From a bacterium (lineage in GTDB: Bacteria; Bacteroidota; Ignavibacteria; Ignavibacteriales; Ignavibacteriaceae), in NCBI GenBank assembly GCA_016716565.1, contig JADJWC010000002.1, positions 1,054,001-1,118,000 of the forward strand: a stretch of 64,000 nt of DNA, given 5' to 3'. The notes beneath the pieces are model-generated. The model had not been told where the DNA came from. It searched no databases and saw only the letters and a list, made by a program, of their open reading frames with translations. Both the position numbers and the translations under genes were made by a program. How positions within the stretch are numbered: position 1 is the first letter of the stretch; each line of letters begins with the position of its first letter. Positions 8,149 through 17,479 of the stretch are shown here, one piece after another.

Positions 8149-10164
8149 CTACTTCAGCAAAATTAATTTCTTTGTTGCCGAAAAGTCACCTGAAGTTAAA
8201 GTATAGAAATAAATTGCGCTTGGCAATTCTGATGCGTTGAATGCAACAGAATAATTTCCTGCTTCCTTTACTTCATTTATTAATTTAGCTACTTCTATTC
8301 CTAATATGTCAAATACTTGCAATATGACTAAACCATTCTTCGGAATAGAGTAAGAAATAGTCGTTGTTGGATTAAATGGATTGGGATAATTCTGCATTAA
8401 ACTATACTCAACAGGCTTCGTAGTATTTTGAGCAACTGCCTTTTGTGGTGGAGTTCCTTCTACCCTTGCCATTACGGAGTCACTTGGAACTGATGTAAGA
8501 TATTGATTATCTACAGCTTTGACCACATAATAAATATTAGATTCATTAATACAAGCTTGTGGATAAGAGGGACAATATTCCTCTATAATATCTTCATAAT
8601 AAATATTAGTTGTTTGAGCTAAATAATTCCAACTCCAAGAACCGGCAATGATTTTTTTCTTGTATATATTATACTTTCCGCCAAACAACATATCAGGTTC
8701 TTGATTCGCATCCCAAGTCAAATATGGGTGATTGTTTTGGCTTGGCTCCACTGCAAGATTCTGTGGCTTTGATGGTTTTCCTGAGTACGGATAAGTAAAG
8801 TATAATTGACATTTATATGTATTCCCAGGTAATTTCTGCTGAACTTCAATTGTAAAATTTAGTGAACCGCCATTTACTGAATATGGATTACTCTTGGGTG
8901 AAAAAACATTATTAAATATTAAATCAAACGCATCGTATGAATCACCCCATGCATCATCTGCAGGATAAAATGGAGTACGGCAGAAATAACCAATACCATT
9001 TATTTCTTCATAGAAATTAAGTTCATCCTCATTTGTCGTTTTATTCGATCTGCCACGTAAGACTTTTTGATTCTGTGTGTCAACAGTAAATTCCCAGTTA
9101 CCATCCGCACATTCAACGTTTAGCGAAGGAGGGAAATAATTAGCATTGGTAACATGATGAATATATATCCCTTTGTCCCCTGCCCAATCATGGGGACTAA
9201 TATCCTGATGATTCACTATCAGGAAATACTCAGTCGTACTTACCGGAATTCTATAAACATCATCTGTAGTATAGAAATCCGTTACATAAATGATGTCATC
9301 TCTGCTTTTATCCTGATAATCTATCCAGTCAAGTTTTTCTCTTTCCCATGGATGCATTCCTCTGGAAGCATTCCATGCAGGTCCTCCGTTCATTATAGAT
9401 AAATTTGAATTTCCAGGAATATGACCACTGCCAAATTCATGGTGACAAAATTCGTGTGCTGCTTGATACATGGTATAATGTTCACCATTATATCCGCCTC
9501 TTTGCTGAATACCTGAGCCAGGAAATCCTCTTTTAATTGTTACACCATCAAATGTAAGATCATAAGGTAATATTAGAGACGCATTACCTGTCCATCCCTT
9601 ACCCGTTGGATAACCAATTAGAGGGCCATCAAATTTTCGATAGATTAAAAATATCATATCAACTTTACCATCACTTCCAGAAATATTTCCAGTAAAATTA
9701 TCGAAGTCAGAATAATCTATGTATGCATCCAAGCGAGTAAGAACTTCCTGATTCACATACTTTAAACCATTTGAACCATAATCTTCCTCATCCTCATAAG
9801 TTACGATTACTGCAGGATGAACATAACCGTAAATCTCAAATACTCCATTCGACATTTCATGGAAATAATGAGAAAGGTTTATTCTAAGGAATGGTTCTCC
9901 GGGTTCAGGATCCATCATGTCCCTGGCCCAAACTGGGAATGTATTTAAAGGCCAGCCAGAACTCTCAAAGTAATCATCTTTAAATTGGATAAATACCACT
10001 ATAGCTTTAAGGTTTCCTTCTGACGGTGTGTAGAGTCCACCTCTATCCTCAGGTGAACGGTAGAAAGATGTATCTCCCATTCCACAAACAAACATTTGGT
10101 CTTGTTGAGCAAGCAATAAACTTGAAAACAAGGATATAACTAGTATTAAGATTTTCTTTTTCAT
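8149..10164 (-). CDS. M6-like secreted metalloprotease with T9SS sorting domain
   Basis: This is a secreted zinc protease of 671 aa. Residues 1-19 are a signal peptide (KKKILILVISLFSSLLLAQ). The catalytic domain contains HEFCH (237-241) and a downstream His248 (HEFCHHEFGSGH), followed by a Met-turn-like SIMNGG at about 257. Immune inhibitor A-type M6 peptidases carry an HExxH of this sort. Here the third His is one residue further out than in a strict HExxHxxGxxH. A fibronectin-type segment (KPSKPQNLAVEP...) occupies about 470-560. The C-terminal 80 residues carry the T9SS type A sorting signal (NYPNPFNPTTTISYSI ... TKKLILLK), so the protein should cross the outer membrane by type IX secretion and be cleaved or anchored. 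The next T9SS gene starts upstream with a 19-nt gap, which suggests co-expression. Confidence 0.8.
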   Translation of the reverse strand: MKKKILILVISLFSSLLLAQQDQMFVCGMGDTSFYRSPEDRGGLYTPSEGNLKAIVVFIQFKDDYFESSGWPLNTFPVWARDMMDPEPGEPFLRINLSHYFHEMSNGVFEIYGYVHPAVIVTYEDEEDYGSNGLKYVNQEVLTRLDAYIDYSDFDNFTGNISGSDGKVDMIFLIYRKFDGPLIGYPTGKGWTGNASLILPYDLTFDGVTIKRGFPGSGIQQRGGYNGEHYTMYQAAHEFCHHEFGSGHIPGNSNLSIMNGGPAWNASRGMHPWEREKLDWIDYQDKSRDDIIYVTDFYTTDDVYRIPVSTTEYFLIVNHQDISPHDWAGDKGIYIHHVTNANYFPPSLNVECADGNWEFTVDTQNQKVLRGRSNKTTNEDELNFYEEINGIGYFCRTPFYPADDAWGDSYDAFDLIFNNVFSPKSNPYSVNGGSLNFTIEVQQKLPGNTYKCQLYFTYPYSGKPSKPQNLAVEPSQNNHPYLTWDANQEPDMLFGGKYNIYKKKIIAGSWSWNYLAQTTNIYYEDIIEEYCPSYPQACINESNIYYVVKAVDNQYLTSVPSDSVMARVEGTPPQKAVAQNTTKPVEYSLMQNYPNPFNPTTTISYSIPKNGLVILQVFDILGIEVAKLINEVKEAGNYSVAFNASELPSAIYFYTLTSGDFSATKKLILLK

Positions 10165-10183
10165 TTTTGCCTTCTTTCAGTTT

Positions 10184-11122
10184 TTATCTGATTAAAATCA
10201 TTTTTTTAGTTTCAGAATATTTTGATGCCTGTAAACTATAAAAGTAAACTCCGCTTGATAATTCTGACCCATCGAAAGTAATTTCGTGAAATCCACTATT
10301 CTTCTCTTCATTTATTACTTTGATCTCATTACCAAGAATATCAAAAACTTTCAGCTTTACAAATGTTGGTTCTGGCAGGTAAAATCTTATCACAGTAACC
10401 GGATTAAAAGGATTGGGAAAATTATTCTCTAATCTAAACTCAGAAAAAAACGAATTAGTTAATTCATCAACCTCAACAATATTTCCATATTTTATCCCAT
10501 TTATAATCATACCCGTTAAGAATAAAGGTGGACTTCCTTCCGGATAAATTTCAACTACACCGTACTTATCTGCTATCAAATCATCTTGAAAAAGATATGA
10601 TGCTATCCTTGCCATTACAGTATCACCAAATACAATAACCCAATATGGACCTTGTATAACCACAGGTTTTGGATCAGGATCTCCATTCCTCCAAGTATAT
10701 CGATAAGAAGAATAATTTGTGGCGTGAGGCACCTCTAAACTATCTAGTAGAATTTCATCAAGTGAGTCTCCATCCTCATCTAGATCCTCAATATCAAGTC
10801 TGTAAGTTGCTACCTTTGATGAATCGTTTCGCTCCAAGTAGAAATAAGTGGAATCATATGAAAAAAACATATCGAGTTTTCGATAATATATCTCGTTGTA
10901 AATGATTGTATCCATATCTACTATTACTTCATCATAATTTCCAGAATAATCTACAAATTGCCACATATCACCAACATGAAGTGGGTTGTATTCATGTGAT
11001 TCCTGTTGATAACGTTCAATAAATTCTTTTGGAACATTTTCTAACCTTCGTATAGGAGTCTGTGCTTCTATAGTTACACATATAAACAGGCCGAGTTTTA
11101 TAATAAAAATTAATATTCTCAT
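10184..11122 (-). CDS. T9SS type A sorting domain-containing protein, function unknown
   Basis: This is a 312-aa exported protein. An N-terminal signal peptide (RILIFIIKLGLFICVTIEAQ) is followed by an acidic beta-rich body of about 200 residues that I cannot assign. The C-terminal domain is a T9SS sorting signal (NNFPNPFNPVTVIRFYLP ... SSGVYFYSLQA ... KKMILIR). It precedes the M6-like protease gene by 19 nt on the same strand and both share the sorting domain. They are probably co-transcribed cargo, and a role as protease partner or inhibitor is possible but unproven. The N-terminal body has no catalytic motif that I can see. Confidence 0.7.
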   Translation of the reverse strand: MRILIFIIKLGLFICVTIEAQTPIRRLENVPKEFIERYQQESHEYNPLHVGDMWQFVDYSGNYDEVIVDMDTIIYNEIYYRKLDMFFSYDSTYFYLERNDSSKVATYRLDIEDLDEDGDSLDEILLDSLEVPHATNYSSYRYTWRNGDPDPKPVVIQGPYWVIVFGDTVMARIASYLFQDDLIADKYGVVEIYPEGSPPLFLTGMIINGIKYGNIVEVDELTNSFFSEFRLENNFPNPFNPVTVIRFYLPEPTFVKLKVFDILGNEIKVINEEKNSGFHEITFDGSELSSGVYFYSLQASKYSETKKMILIR

Positions 11123-11488
11123 ATAAATTTTGTTTTAATTAAATAATAAAATTTAGCTGTGAATTAATACTACGTAAAACCCGTTGGATATTTTTCTCCA
11201 GCAACAATATGAAAATTCTTTTTCATCGCTGTCTGAGGGATCTTTTTGATAAGTTTTGCGGGGGGGGGGATAAAAATTGTAACAGGAAATTAACTGCTCA
11301 ACTAATGTTAAGTTCAGTAAAGCAAAACCGTATGTTCGAGAGATAAACATTGCCGAAGAATCCTAAGGAATGTTATCATAAAATTAATTTCCACTCGAAA
11401 CGTAATTAATGAATATTATAATGTCAAGATTGGCCAGTGTTAATTTTTTGCGACGTGTTTGTTTTTACATATTTACTATAAAATTTTT
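11123..11488. other. Gene-free gap with a G10 homopolymer
   Basis: This gap of about 365 nt separates xerD from the T9SS gene. I see no convincing gene. Minus-strand open stretches of about 40-65 codons cross the region but have no start-site support. The outstanding feature is a run of ten G at 11260-11269 (C10 in the direction of the downstream T9SS gene), about 140 nt before its start, in otherwise AT-rich DNA. The DNA downstream of the tract (11160-11255, minus strand) reads as a short open frame in more than one phase and could be gene debris. Confidence 0.5.
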
Positions 11489-12379
11489 TTATCCTCTCGG
11501 ATGATAATCCCTATGAACTTGTTTGATATAATCCCTGTCAATGTGAGTATAGATCTGCGTTGTGGAAATATCAACGTGCCCAAGCATTTCCTGCACAGCG
11601 CGGAGGTCAGCACCGCCTTCAAGCAAGTGAGTTGCAAATGAATGCCTGAATGTGTGCGGATGAACTTCCTTTTTTATTCCTGCAAGCTTTGCATTGCTGT
11701 CAACAATTTTCCAAACGCCCATTCGCGACAGTTTTGTTCCCCTGCTATTCAAAAATAAAACGTGCTGGCTTTTCGCTTTCTTCTCCAGCAACGGTCTGCT
11801 GTTTTTCAGATACTCGGTGATCCAATTGATTGCAGAAGAGCCAATCGGTACAAACCTTTCCTTCGAGCCTTTACCAAAAACTCTTATCATCTCTTCATTC
11901 AAAAAAAGATCCGATATTTTAAGATTAATAAGCTCAGAAACACGAAGTCCGCAGGCGTAAAATGTTTCAAGTAATGCTTTATCTCTCATTCCAAGTTTTT
12001 TGCTGATATCGGGCTGAGAAAGTATCGCTTCAATTTCATTTATGTTGAGAACGTTTGGCAATCCCTTACTTACTTTTGGTGCGGATATTTTATCCATCGG
12101 ATTTGTTTCAATGTAACTGCTGGAAGAAAGATAACCAAAGAATCCTTTAAGCGAGGAAAAATATCTTGCAGATGACCTGCTGCTCAAGCCTAGTTTTGTA
12201 AGTAAAATAAAAAAGTCGTTGAGTAATTTTGAAGTTATCTGCGAAGGATCAACAACTCCAGAATCTTTTAAAAAGTTTAGTAAAGATGAGAGGTCGTTTT
12301 GGTAAGAAGCAATTGTATTTTCTGAAAGATTTCTTTCAAGCTTGAGTGATGCCAGGTATTCTCTTAAAAAAACATCCAT
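11489..12379 (-). CDS. xerD: Tyrosine recombinase XerD/XerC type
   Basis: This is a site-specific recombinase of 296 aa that resolves chromosome dimers at dif together with FtsK and a partner Xer protein. The N-terminal SAM-like DNA-binding domain (residues 1-90) is followed by the catalytic domain. Its residues are visible: Arg146 (ACGLR), a beta-hairpin Lys near 170, His242 and Arg245 (HTFRH), His268 (LGH) and nucleophile Tyr277 (TQIYTH). Length and the C-terminal YIKQVHRDYHPRG match chromosomal XerD better than integron or phage integrases. The gene follows the 7TM-HD gene with a 1-nt stop/start overlap. ftsK lies 25 kb away in the same window. XerC cannot be excluded on sequence alone. 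Confidence 0.88.
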   Translation of the reverse strand: MDVFLREYLASLKLERNLSENTIASYQNDLSSLLNFLKDSGVVDPSQITSKLLNDFFILLTKLGLSSRSSARYFSSLKGFFGYLSSSSYIETNPMDKISAPKVSKGLPNVLNINEIEAILSQPDISKKLGMRDKALLETFYACGLRVSELINLKISDLFLNEEMIRVFGKGSKERFVPIGSSAINWITEYLKNSRPLLEKKAKSQHVLFLNSRGTKLSRMGVWKIVDSNAKLAGIKKEVHPHTFRHSFATHLLEGGADLRAVQEMLGHVDISTTQIYTHIDRDYIKQVHRDYHPRG

Positions 12380-14580
12380 TATTTATTTTCTGTCTGGATT
12401 CCTTTTTCGGCTTCTTCCTGTTTCGGATATTTTATTCTCCTGTGGTGCTGACCGAGAAGTATACTAAGGAATTCTTCCTTCATAATTTTTATGTCTCTGA
12501 AATTGACCGGAGATTCTTCCAACTGCTTGTCGTCAATCCTCGATTTGAAAATGCTGTCAATAACATTTTCAACTTTTGTTGGATCGGGATTATCAATTGA
12601 CCTGACTGCCGATTCGCATCCATCAGCAAGCATAACGATTGCAGTTTCTTTTGTATTCGGTTTTGGTCCCGGATATCTAAAATCATCAACTTTAACTTTT
12701 TCTTCACCGTAAATCTTCTTTGCTCTTTCAAAAAAATAACTCATTACCATTTGACCGTGGTGCATAGGTATAAAATCAATTATTTCGTGAGGAAGCTTGT
12801 GTTCCTTTGCGAGCTCAATACCTTCTTTAACATGCTGGACAATCATACTTACACTTTCTTCAGGAGTTAGGTTCTCGTGAACGTTCTGATTATTCAACTG
12901 GTTCTCAACAAAATTCTGCGGTGAAATTGTCTTGCCGACATCATGGTAGTAGGCTCCGATTCTTGCAAGCAGCGGATTGGCACCGATTTTTTCGGCAGCA
13001 GCTTCCGCCATTGTTCCCATCGTCATTGAGTGGTTGAATGTTCCGGGTGCTTTCCGTGCAAGTTCTCTTAACAAAGGTCTGTCGAAATTAGAAAGTTCGA
13101 GAAGCGTCAGGTCCGTTGTAATTTTGAAAAATCTTTCGAAGAAAATCAACAAACCGTACGTGAGTATAGGACTGACCAGCGCATTTGTAGTTGCAAAAGC
13201 TGATTCAATCAGGAGGTTATCAACAGGAGCGAACCGCTCAAATCCAAATGCGAAGATTGAAAGAATGTAGCCTAGTAAAATGAAAAGAAATGATCTGAAA
13301 ATCTGCGAACGGTTTTTAATGTCACGAACCGAATAAACTGCAATTCCGCCGGCAATTAAATTCATCGCCATAAAAGTGTAATCGTTTCCTCTCAGAGCAC
13401 CGGTAATAAGAGTCATTATCACAGTTGAATAAAATCCAATTCTCGAGTCAAACATAATCGTAAGTATCATTGAAGCCGCAGGAATAAAAATCAGATATTG
13501 AAGAGGTGCCTGCACTCTTACCTGGTTGATCAGGAAGGTAACGAACGATACGAACAGTATAATGATAACGAACATTAAAAGTTTTTGATTGTCAAAAAAG
13601 ATTTTTTTCCTGAACAGATATAAATATGTGACAAGCAATGAGAGTATTAATCCAATATGAAAAAATTTGCCAACTGCCTGGAGAATTAATGCACCTTTAC
13701 CGATCAGTTCGCCTTTTGATTCTTTGTACGATTCGATCTTCAACTTAATTTCTTTCGTAACTCTGTCGTGCTTTGCAATTATCCTTTCATTTTCATTTAC
13801 AATCCCTGTATACCGCGAAACATTATTCTGTGCCTGAGTTGTTTCTTCATCAGTTAACTCACTGCTGTAAACGACTGTCGGTAATAAAAAGTGAGTAGTG
13901 TACTCGAGCAATGCCGTTTTTATTTCTTCGGAAAATTCAGATCTGTTAACTCTTTCGGTAATTTCTTTTCTAGCCTGATCCAGGAACAGGTTTTTGCTGA
14001 TCGGTTCAATTGTGTCAAAGTTGCCTTTCCTCAAAGCGATGCTGTCTCTTAACTGGGATCCGGATTCAATACTAAGAATTCCTGTCACATATGTTGAAGA
14101 CAGAGCATCCGCAGCAGTGTTAAAAAAGTTCTTCAATGGCTGACTTGTTTTGATAAGATTTCTCTCTCTTATTCTCATGTTCTGCAGACTTAAGAAAGAA
14201 GGCGTGCTGAGAAAAGTGGGATTTGTAACTGCTTCGGATTCTGCTTCAATACTTTCATCAAGTACTTTTATTAGATATGAATTGTAATTCTTTAAAGTTT
14301 CTATGCTCTTCTGTTTGTTTGCACTCTCATCAAGAAAAACTGGATACACACTTTTTTTTGCTGCCTCGACTTCCCTTCTGTAAACTTCATCGCTCTTTTT
14401 AATAGGAAAGCTGAATGGAGCAATCAAATCATCGTACAACCAGATAGAGCCTTCCGATACTTCGAATTCAATAGACTCGCCTTTGGGAAACATCAGCACA
14501 ATTAAAATTATTGTAACAAAGCCCATTACAAACTTCGTAAACAAAGCTTTCCCGCTTTTTTGATTTTCAGGATTATCCAT
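12379..14580 (-). CDS. 7TM-HD (7TMR-HDED) membrane phosphodiesterase, PgpH-like
   Basis: The protein is 733 aa. It has one N-terminal helix (FVMGFVTIILIVLMFP), an extracytoplasmic 7TMR-HDED region (about 35-300), seven membrane helices (about 300-480) and a cytoplasmic HD hydrolase domain. The HD domain contains HSMTMGTMAEAAAEKIG, the metal-binding YYHDVGK near residue 545, and HHGQ. PgpH in Firmicutes has this architecture and hydrolyses cyclic di-AMP. Whether the FCB homologue does the same is not shown here, and no diadenylate cyclase gene is in the window. It lies in a tight operon: its start overlaps the HAD gene by 8 nt and its stop overlaps the xerD start. Confidence 0.85.
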   Translation of the reverse strand: MDNPENQKSGKALFTKFVMGFVTIILIVLMFPKGESIEFEVSEGSIWLYDDLIAPFSFPIKKSDEVYRREVEAAKKSVYPVFLDESANKQKSIETLKNYNSYLIKVLDESIEAESEAVTNPTFLSTPSFLSLQNMRIRERNLIKTSQPLKNFFNTAADALSSTYVTGILSIESGSQLRDSIALRKGNFDTIEPISKNLFLDQARKEITERVNRSEFSEEIKTALLEYTTHFLLPTVVYSSELTDEETTQAQNNVSRYTGIVNENERIIAKHDRVTKEIKLKIESYKESKGELIGKGALILQAVGKFFHIGLILSLLVTYLYLFRKKIFFDNQKLLMFVIIILFVSFVTFLINQVRVQAPLQYLIFIPAASMILTIMFDSRIGFYSTVIMTLITGALRGNDYTFMAMNLIAGGIAVYSVRDIKNRSQIFRSFLFILLGYILSIFAFGFERFAPVDNLLIESAFATTNALVSPILTYGLLIFFERFFKITTDLTLLELSNFDRPLLRELARKAPGTFNHSMTMGTMAEAAAEKIGANPLLARIGAYYHDVGKTISPQNFVENQLNNQNVHENLTPEESVSMIVQHVKEGIELAKEHKLPHEIIDFIPMHHGQMVMSYFFERAKKIYGEEKVKVDDFRYPGPKPNTKETAIVMLADGCESAVRSIDNPDPTKVENVIDSIFKSRIDDKQLEESPVNFRDIKIMKEEFLSILLGQHHRRIKYPKQEEAEKGIQTENK

Positions 14581-15436
14581 TTTTATCTCTCTTCGCTTTT
14601 AAAACCATTTCAAAAAATTCAGCAATTCCGTCATCCTTATTGGGCTTTGTTGTAATAATGTCAGCTGCATTCAACAATTCCGGGATTGCATTTGCAACAG
14701 CTACTTTAATTCCTTTTGTATCAAACATAGTAATATCATTGTACCAATCGCCGATAACTGCTGCTTGTTCTTGCTTCAAGGATGAATGACGTAATAATCG
14801 GCGAAATGCCTTACCTTTTGAGCAGCCTGCTTTTCTAATCTCAAGATAAAAAATATTTTCGTTTTTCTTACTGCGAAAATATGACGTGTTGCAGCCAATT
14901 GTACTCGGAAAATTGAATTTGTCTTCCATCTGCTTAATTGAACTCTTCACATCGCTTGAACAAACTATTTCAAGTGTGTTTTTAATATAATCATCGTACG
15001 AGCTTACTTTTGTATAAAATGCGCCGTACTTGCTGAGCAAAGACGGTATAATTGAATTATTTTCTGTATAATAAATTGAAGCTCCATGACAAAGCACAAT
15101 GTTAACAAGCAGCTGTTCGGAAAGTTGAAGCGCTTTTTTTACATAGCGTTTTTTCAGAAATGATTCAAATATAGTTTCATCGCTGACAAAATTTTTAATC
15201 AGGGCTCCATCGAGAGAAATAACATAACCATTTAATGAAAGTTCATCTGCAACTTCCCGCACAGCAGAATGAAGTCTGCCCGTTGCCAGCGAGATTATAA
15301 CATCTTCTTTCATCAACTCCCGGATTAGTTTTTTGCTTTCCATTCCCAGTTCACCATTATCGTCCAGCAGTGTTCCATCGATATCCGAAACGATAAGTTT
15401 TAAATTTTTCAGGGATCTGTAATTAAATTCTTTCAA
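14573..15436 (-). CDS. Cof-type HAD-IIB family phosphatase
   Basis: This is a soluble HAD hydrolase of 287 aa that probably dephosphorylates sugar phosphates or similar small molecules. Motif I is SDIDGTLLDD (nucleophile Asp18, acid/base Asp20). Motif II is LATGR, motif III a Lys in the cap-proximal KGKAFRRLL region, and motif IV GDWYNDITMF. The cap between motifs II and III is of the C2 (type IIB) form. The start is TTG (15436), since no ATG precedes motif I. The gene is the first of the HAD/7TM-HD/xerD operon and overlaps its neighbour by 8 nt. Its substrate cannot be deduced. Confidence 0.85.
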   Translation of the reverse strand: MKEFNYRSLKNLKLIVSDIDGTLLDDNGELGMESKKLIRELMKEDVIISLATGRLHSAVREVADELSLNGYVISLDGALIKNFVSDETIFESFLKKRYVKKALQLSEQLLVNIVLCHGASIYYTENNSIIPSLLSKYGAFYTKVSSYDDYIKNTLEIVCSSDVKSSIKQMEDKFNFPSTIGCNTSYFRSKKNENIFYLEIRKAGCSKGKAFRRLLRHSSLKQEQAAVIGDWYNDITMFDTKGIKVAVANAIPELLNAADIITTKPNKDDGIAEFFEMVLKAKRDKNG

Positions 15437-15707
15437 ATATTACCGGATATTTTATACAAAATCTTGGCTTTGTAAACAATTAATCATTCTCCCGGACGAG
15501 ATTTTGAACTTCATTTTAAAAGCTTCTAAAGAAGAAAATTCGTAATCCGCAGAAAAGAAACTCTCTCCCCGGTAAAATGTTAAAGGTTCATTAACAATTA
15601 TCTAATCTTGAATGAAAAAATATGGATTTTTGTCTAAATTTGTTGTAGTATATTTTATTATAATTAACTGCAGCTTAAAATAATACATAAGAAATGGTGA
15701 GTTCAGT

Positions 15708-16571
15708 ATGCTGTATATACTCGGCGCAATAGCATTAGTCTTTATTATTTACGGGCTTATTCTATTCATTAAAAAGGGGAATAAAGAGTTCGAAGCCAAG
15801 TTGTCTCTCCGTGAAAGAACCGAATTGGAAAAGTTGCTCGAAAAGCAGGCAAAAGATGAAGCTGAAGAAAAATCCAGAGAAAGTGAAGGGGAAAAGGAGA
15901 AAGAAGTCCAAAAAACAACTGAAGTCGCACCGAAATTAAAGCATGCCTTCCCGACCAAGGATATAAAAACTGAAATAAAAAAATACTCTACTCACGTTGA
16001 CATCAATAACTTAAAAGCCCAGCAATCAATAAGAAACGGTGTAAGTAATTTTTTAAATCTCGATTACAAAGTTGCTCTTGAGGAATTCAGTATTGCCGCT
16101 GAAATGAATCCACAGGATGTAACAGGATTTTATTGCCGCGGACTAACTAAGCTACAGCTGAAAAATTATGAAAGTGCCGTCAGCGATTTTACCGAGTGCA
16201 TTAATCTGAAGATGAAAGAACCCTATGCTTTCTATTACCGTGCACTGAGCTATTCTCATCTGCATGATCTGGATAATGCAATTCTTAACTTTAAAAGCTA
16301 CGTAAATGCTGAAAGCCGTTCACCGGAAGCATATTTTGATCTTGCAATATGTCTGAAACAAAAAGATAACATCAACGAAGCAATAAAATATTTCTCGTCA
16401 GCAATTGAAAATAATCCTACACATCAACTAGCATATTATGAAAGAGGATTATTAAAGCATAGAATTGATGATATTGAAGGCGGATGTGCCGATTTGAAAA
16501 AAGCATTAGGGCTAGGAAACCTGGATGCTCTTGAACATATCAACGAAAAATGTAAAAGCAGTAAAGCTTAG
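15708..16571 (+). CDS. Membrane-anchored TPR protein
   Basis: The 287-aa protein starts with a single membrane helix (YILGAIALVFIIYGLILF). A highly charged Glu/Lys-rich linker follows (about 25-90), then about five tetratricopeptide repeats (about 105-285), e.g. ALEEFSIAAEMNPQDVTGFY and AIKYFSSAIENNPTHQLAYY. TPR arrays scaffold protein complexes, and no enzyme activity is indicated. It is one of only three plus-strand genes and stands alone, divergent from the HAD operon. The 270-nt gap upstream holds a possible promoter of FCB type: TTTG at 15629-15632 and TATATTTT at 15649-15656. Partner proteins are unknown. Confidence 0.8.
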   Translation: MLYILGAIALVFIIYGLILFIKKGNKEFEAKLSLRERTELEKLLEKQAKDEAEEKSRESEGEKEKEVQKTTEVAPKLKHAFPTKDIKTEIKKYSTHVDINNLKAQQSIRNGVSNFLNLDYKVALEEFSIAAEMNPQDVTGFYCRGLTKLQLKNYESAVSDFTECINLKMKEPYAFYYRALSYSHLHDLDNAILNFKSYVNAESRSPEAYFDLAICLKQKDNINEAIKYFSSAIENNPTHQLAYYERGLLKHRIDDIEGGCADLKKALGLGNLDALEHINEKCKSSKA

Positions 16572-16587
16572 ATTTTATTTTAAGTGA

Positions 16588-16938
16588 TCACCCCAGCTTT
16601 TGTAAATCTTCAAAAGCTTCATTAACTGTCTGGCAAACCGGGAGAACCCTGTCAAGCTGTGTAATTTTAATGAGCGCATAAACTTTTTCGGATGGTGAAG
16701 CGATTCTCATATGACCATTTGTGGAATTCAGAATTCTGTTTGCAACGAGGATAGCACTTAGACCAGAACTATCGCAGCTTTCAACAGAAGATAAATCAAG
16801 TATAAACTTTTTTGCACCTTCAACTTTCAGCAACATAGTAAACTCGCCTTTGAGCAATCCTGAAATGTTTGTATCAAGTCGTGCTTCATTCAATTTAAAA
16901 ATTGTAATGCCGGATTCTTTCTTTACTTCGAAATTCAT
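16588..16938 (-). CDS. STAS-domain anti-sigma factor antagonist
   Basis: This is a single-domain STAS protein of 116 aa, the size of SpoIIAA/RsbV proteins. It has the conserved phospho-acceptor region VESCDSSGLSAILVANR, with the Ser after CD in the usual position (about Ser60-61). In partner-switching systems, such proteins bind an anti-sigma kinase when unphosphorylated. No RsbW-type kinase or PP2C phosphatase gene is adjacent, so the pathway cannot be named. The start is 1 nt after the stop of the GT9-like gene, which suggests co-translation with the 16940-17479 gene and ligA. Confidence 0.83.
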   Translation of the reverse strand: MNFEVKKESGITIFKLNEARLDTNISGLLKGEFTMLLKVEGAKKFILDLSSVESCDSSGLSAILVANRILNSTNGHMRIASPSEKVYALIKITQLDRVLPVCQTVNEAFEDLQKLG

Positions 16939-16939
16939 T

Positions 16940-17479
16940 TTAGTGCCCTTGAAACATTTTTAAACAATCGATAAGATTTTTGTATGATGTTTCCGGATCG
17001 TTCTGCTTATTAATGACCTGTAGATTAAAATATTTATCAGAGTCTGATCTGGAAAAGCCAACTTTGACCTGCGAGTTAAGAGATTTTGCAATGTAGCTGT
17101 AGAAAAGAATTTCTTCCCTGTTTGAATCTATGATAACATCAAACCTCATACTGGATAATCTATCTAGCAGTTTTTTTGACGGAAGGCTTAGTTTTGTTTC
17201 ATCTTTTACACCGTGTTCAATTGCGTTTGTCTTAAAGTAAGGCTGAAGCAGACTAACACGGTAATCATATGTCATCACCACAATATTTTTTCTCTGTTCT
17301 CTCAGGTAATCGAGTATCGGGAAAACAAATCTGAAATCGCTCTCTTTAGCCGGCATCAATACAAGGAATGAATAAGTTTTGGACAATATTGAAGCAAAGT
17401 TTCGTTGACTGAATTCAGCAATGGGAGTTTTCCTCCGTATTACAAATTTAGCTGCCTGTTCTTTTAAAGTTGACATCAT
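16940..17479 (-). CDS. Small GT9-like or DUF6913-like protein, function unknown
   Basis: This 179-aa protein resembles half of a GT-B glycosyltransferase (family 9, heptosyltransferase-like). It has FLVLMPAKESDFRFVFPILDYL, NIVVMTYD, and FDVIIDSNREEILFYSYIAKSL followed by KVGFSRSDSDKYFNLQVI. That pattern (nascent Rossmann strands, VGF, then a peptide of substrate-loop type) also appears in a small FCB-restricted family of unknown function. It is too short for a complete GT-B enzyme, which has two Rossmann domains of about 350 aa. Its ATG overlaps the ligA stop (ATGATG) and it abuts the STAS gene. A non-catalytic or accessory role is as likely as transferase activity. Confidence 0.5.
   Translation of the reverse strand: MMSTLKEQAAKFVIRRKTPIAEFSQRNFASILSKTYSFLVLMPAKESDFRFVFPILDYLREQRKNIVVMTYDYRVSLLQPYFKTNAIEHGVKDETKLSLPSKKLLDRLSSMRFDVIIDSNREEILFYSYIAKSLNSQVKVGFSRSDSDKYFNLQVINKQNDPETSYKNLIDCLKMFQGH

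Noticed and set aside
11153..11350. 65-codon minus-strand open frame across the C10 tract
   Set aside because: No ribosome-binding site, no recognisable protein and frame dependent on the homopolymer length. Left as part of the gap entry.
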